Shown here one piece after another: positions 62,641 through 64,000 of a stretch of 64,000 nucleotides of DNA. A model generated the notes under the pieces. The model ran no database searches. It had not been told where the DNA came from and worked only from the letters and a program-made list of their open reading frames with translations. This DNA is from CAWCFV01 sp963794995 (lineage in GTDB: Bacteria; Actinomycetota; Actinomycetes; JACCUZ01): assembly GCA_963794995.1 (NCBI GenBank), contig CAWCFV010000002.1:2604001-2668000 (forward strand), given 5' to 3'. A program made the translations under genes and the position numbers. The first letter of the stretch is position 1; every line of letters starts with the position of its first letter.

Positions 62641-64000
<1,360 letters not shown>

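Overview
The window is very GC-rich, uses many GTG starts, has dense gene pairs overlapping by 1-4 bases (ATGA, GTGA, TGATG), and repeatedly shows TANNNT -10 hexamers 6-8 bases before a start codon (leaderless mRNAs). Together with the gene set (DUF4245-xseB-xseA, ispH-DUF6542, trhA/Z-prenyl synthase/PhoH2, LAL regulators, three-subunit SdhCAB) this points to a free-living, aerobic, high-GC actinomycete, perhaps near Nocardioidaceae or Geodermatophilaceae. I cannot fix the family from sequence alone.

Layout. 1-3.4 kb: a cut-off membrane PAS sensor, a methyltransferase and an ECF sigma/anti-sigma pair. 3.5-11.1 kb: a tight same-strand run of a MerA-like flavoprotein disulfide oxidoreductase, an unusual radical SAM protein, a CDP-alcohol phosphotransferase (YnjF-like) and a four-gene ABC transporter resembling YnjB-YnjC-YnjD. 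11.2-16 kb: DUF255 thioredoxin-domain protein, PPOX protein, two acetyltransferases, an unknown protein, a serine-hydrolase relic and DUF2277. 16-22.4 kb: trhA, prenyl synthase, PhoH2, BKACE enzyme, a frameshifted secreted transglycosylase and fumC. 22.8-27.4 kb: LAL regulator, class I fumarase relic, a repeat-bearing small ORF and a lipoprotein hydrolase. 27.4-31.7 kb: glpX and a molybdate regulator plus modABC. 31.7-37.9 kb: housekeeping block DUF4245, xseBA, ispH, DUF6542, rmuC, ychF. 38-39.1 kb: YHYH lipoprotein. 39.2-48.1 kb: an eight-gene inositol catabolic operon read leftward under one LacI-type operator, in which iolE-like, iolC and iolB all carry frameshifts. 48.2-49.3 kb: second ECF sigma with membrane partner. 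49.4-53.2 kb: GntR regulator divergent from an APC permease and a ureohydrolase closely resembling guanidine hydrolase GdmH. 53.2-57.7 kb: DHFR-like protein, secreted protein, diguanylate cyclase, pterin dehydratase. 57.8-61.9 kb: sdhCAB with a TPR-extended SdhB. 62-64 kb: SpoIIE-type phosphatase relic and the start of typA.

Functional links. The strongest candidate for an undescribed system is the 3.5-11.1 kb module: redox enzyme + radical SAM + phosphatidyl-type head-group transferase + dedicated ABC transporter, next to its own sigma/anti-sigma pair. A second good candidate is the GntR/permease/GdmH-like operon (guanidine or guanidino-compound use). The window also holds several broken genes (serine hydrolase, hemerythrin-like tail, class I fumarase, SpoIIE phosphatase, lytic transglycosylase, iol genes, a double frameshift in rmuC). 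Some are clear relics with internal deletions; the single-base ones could be real decay or sequencing/assembly error, and only read data can tell. I saw no tRNA, rRNA, CRISPR array, insertion sequence or phage gene.
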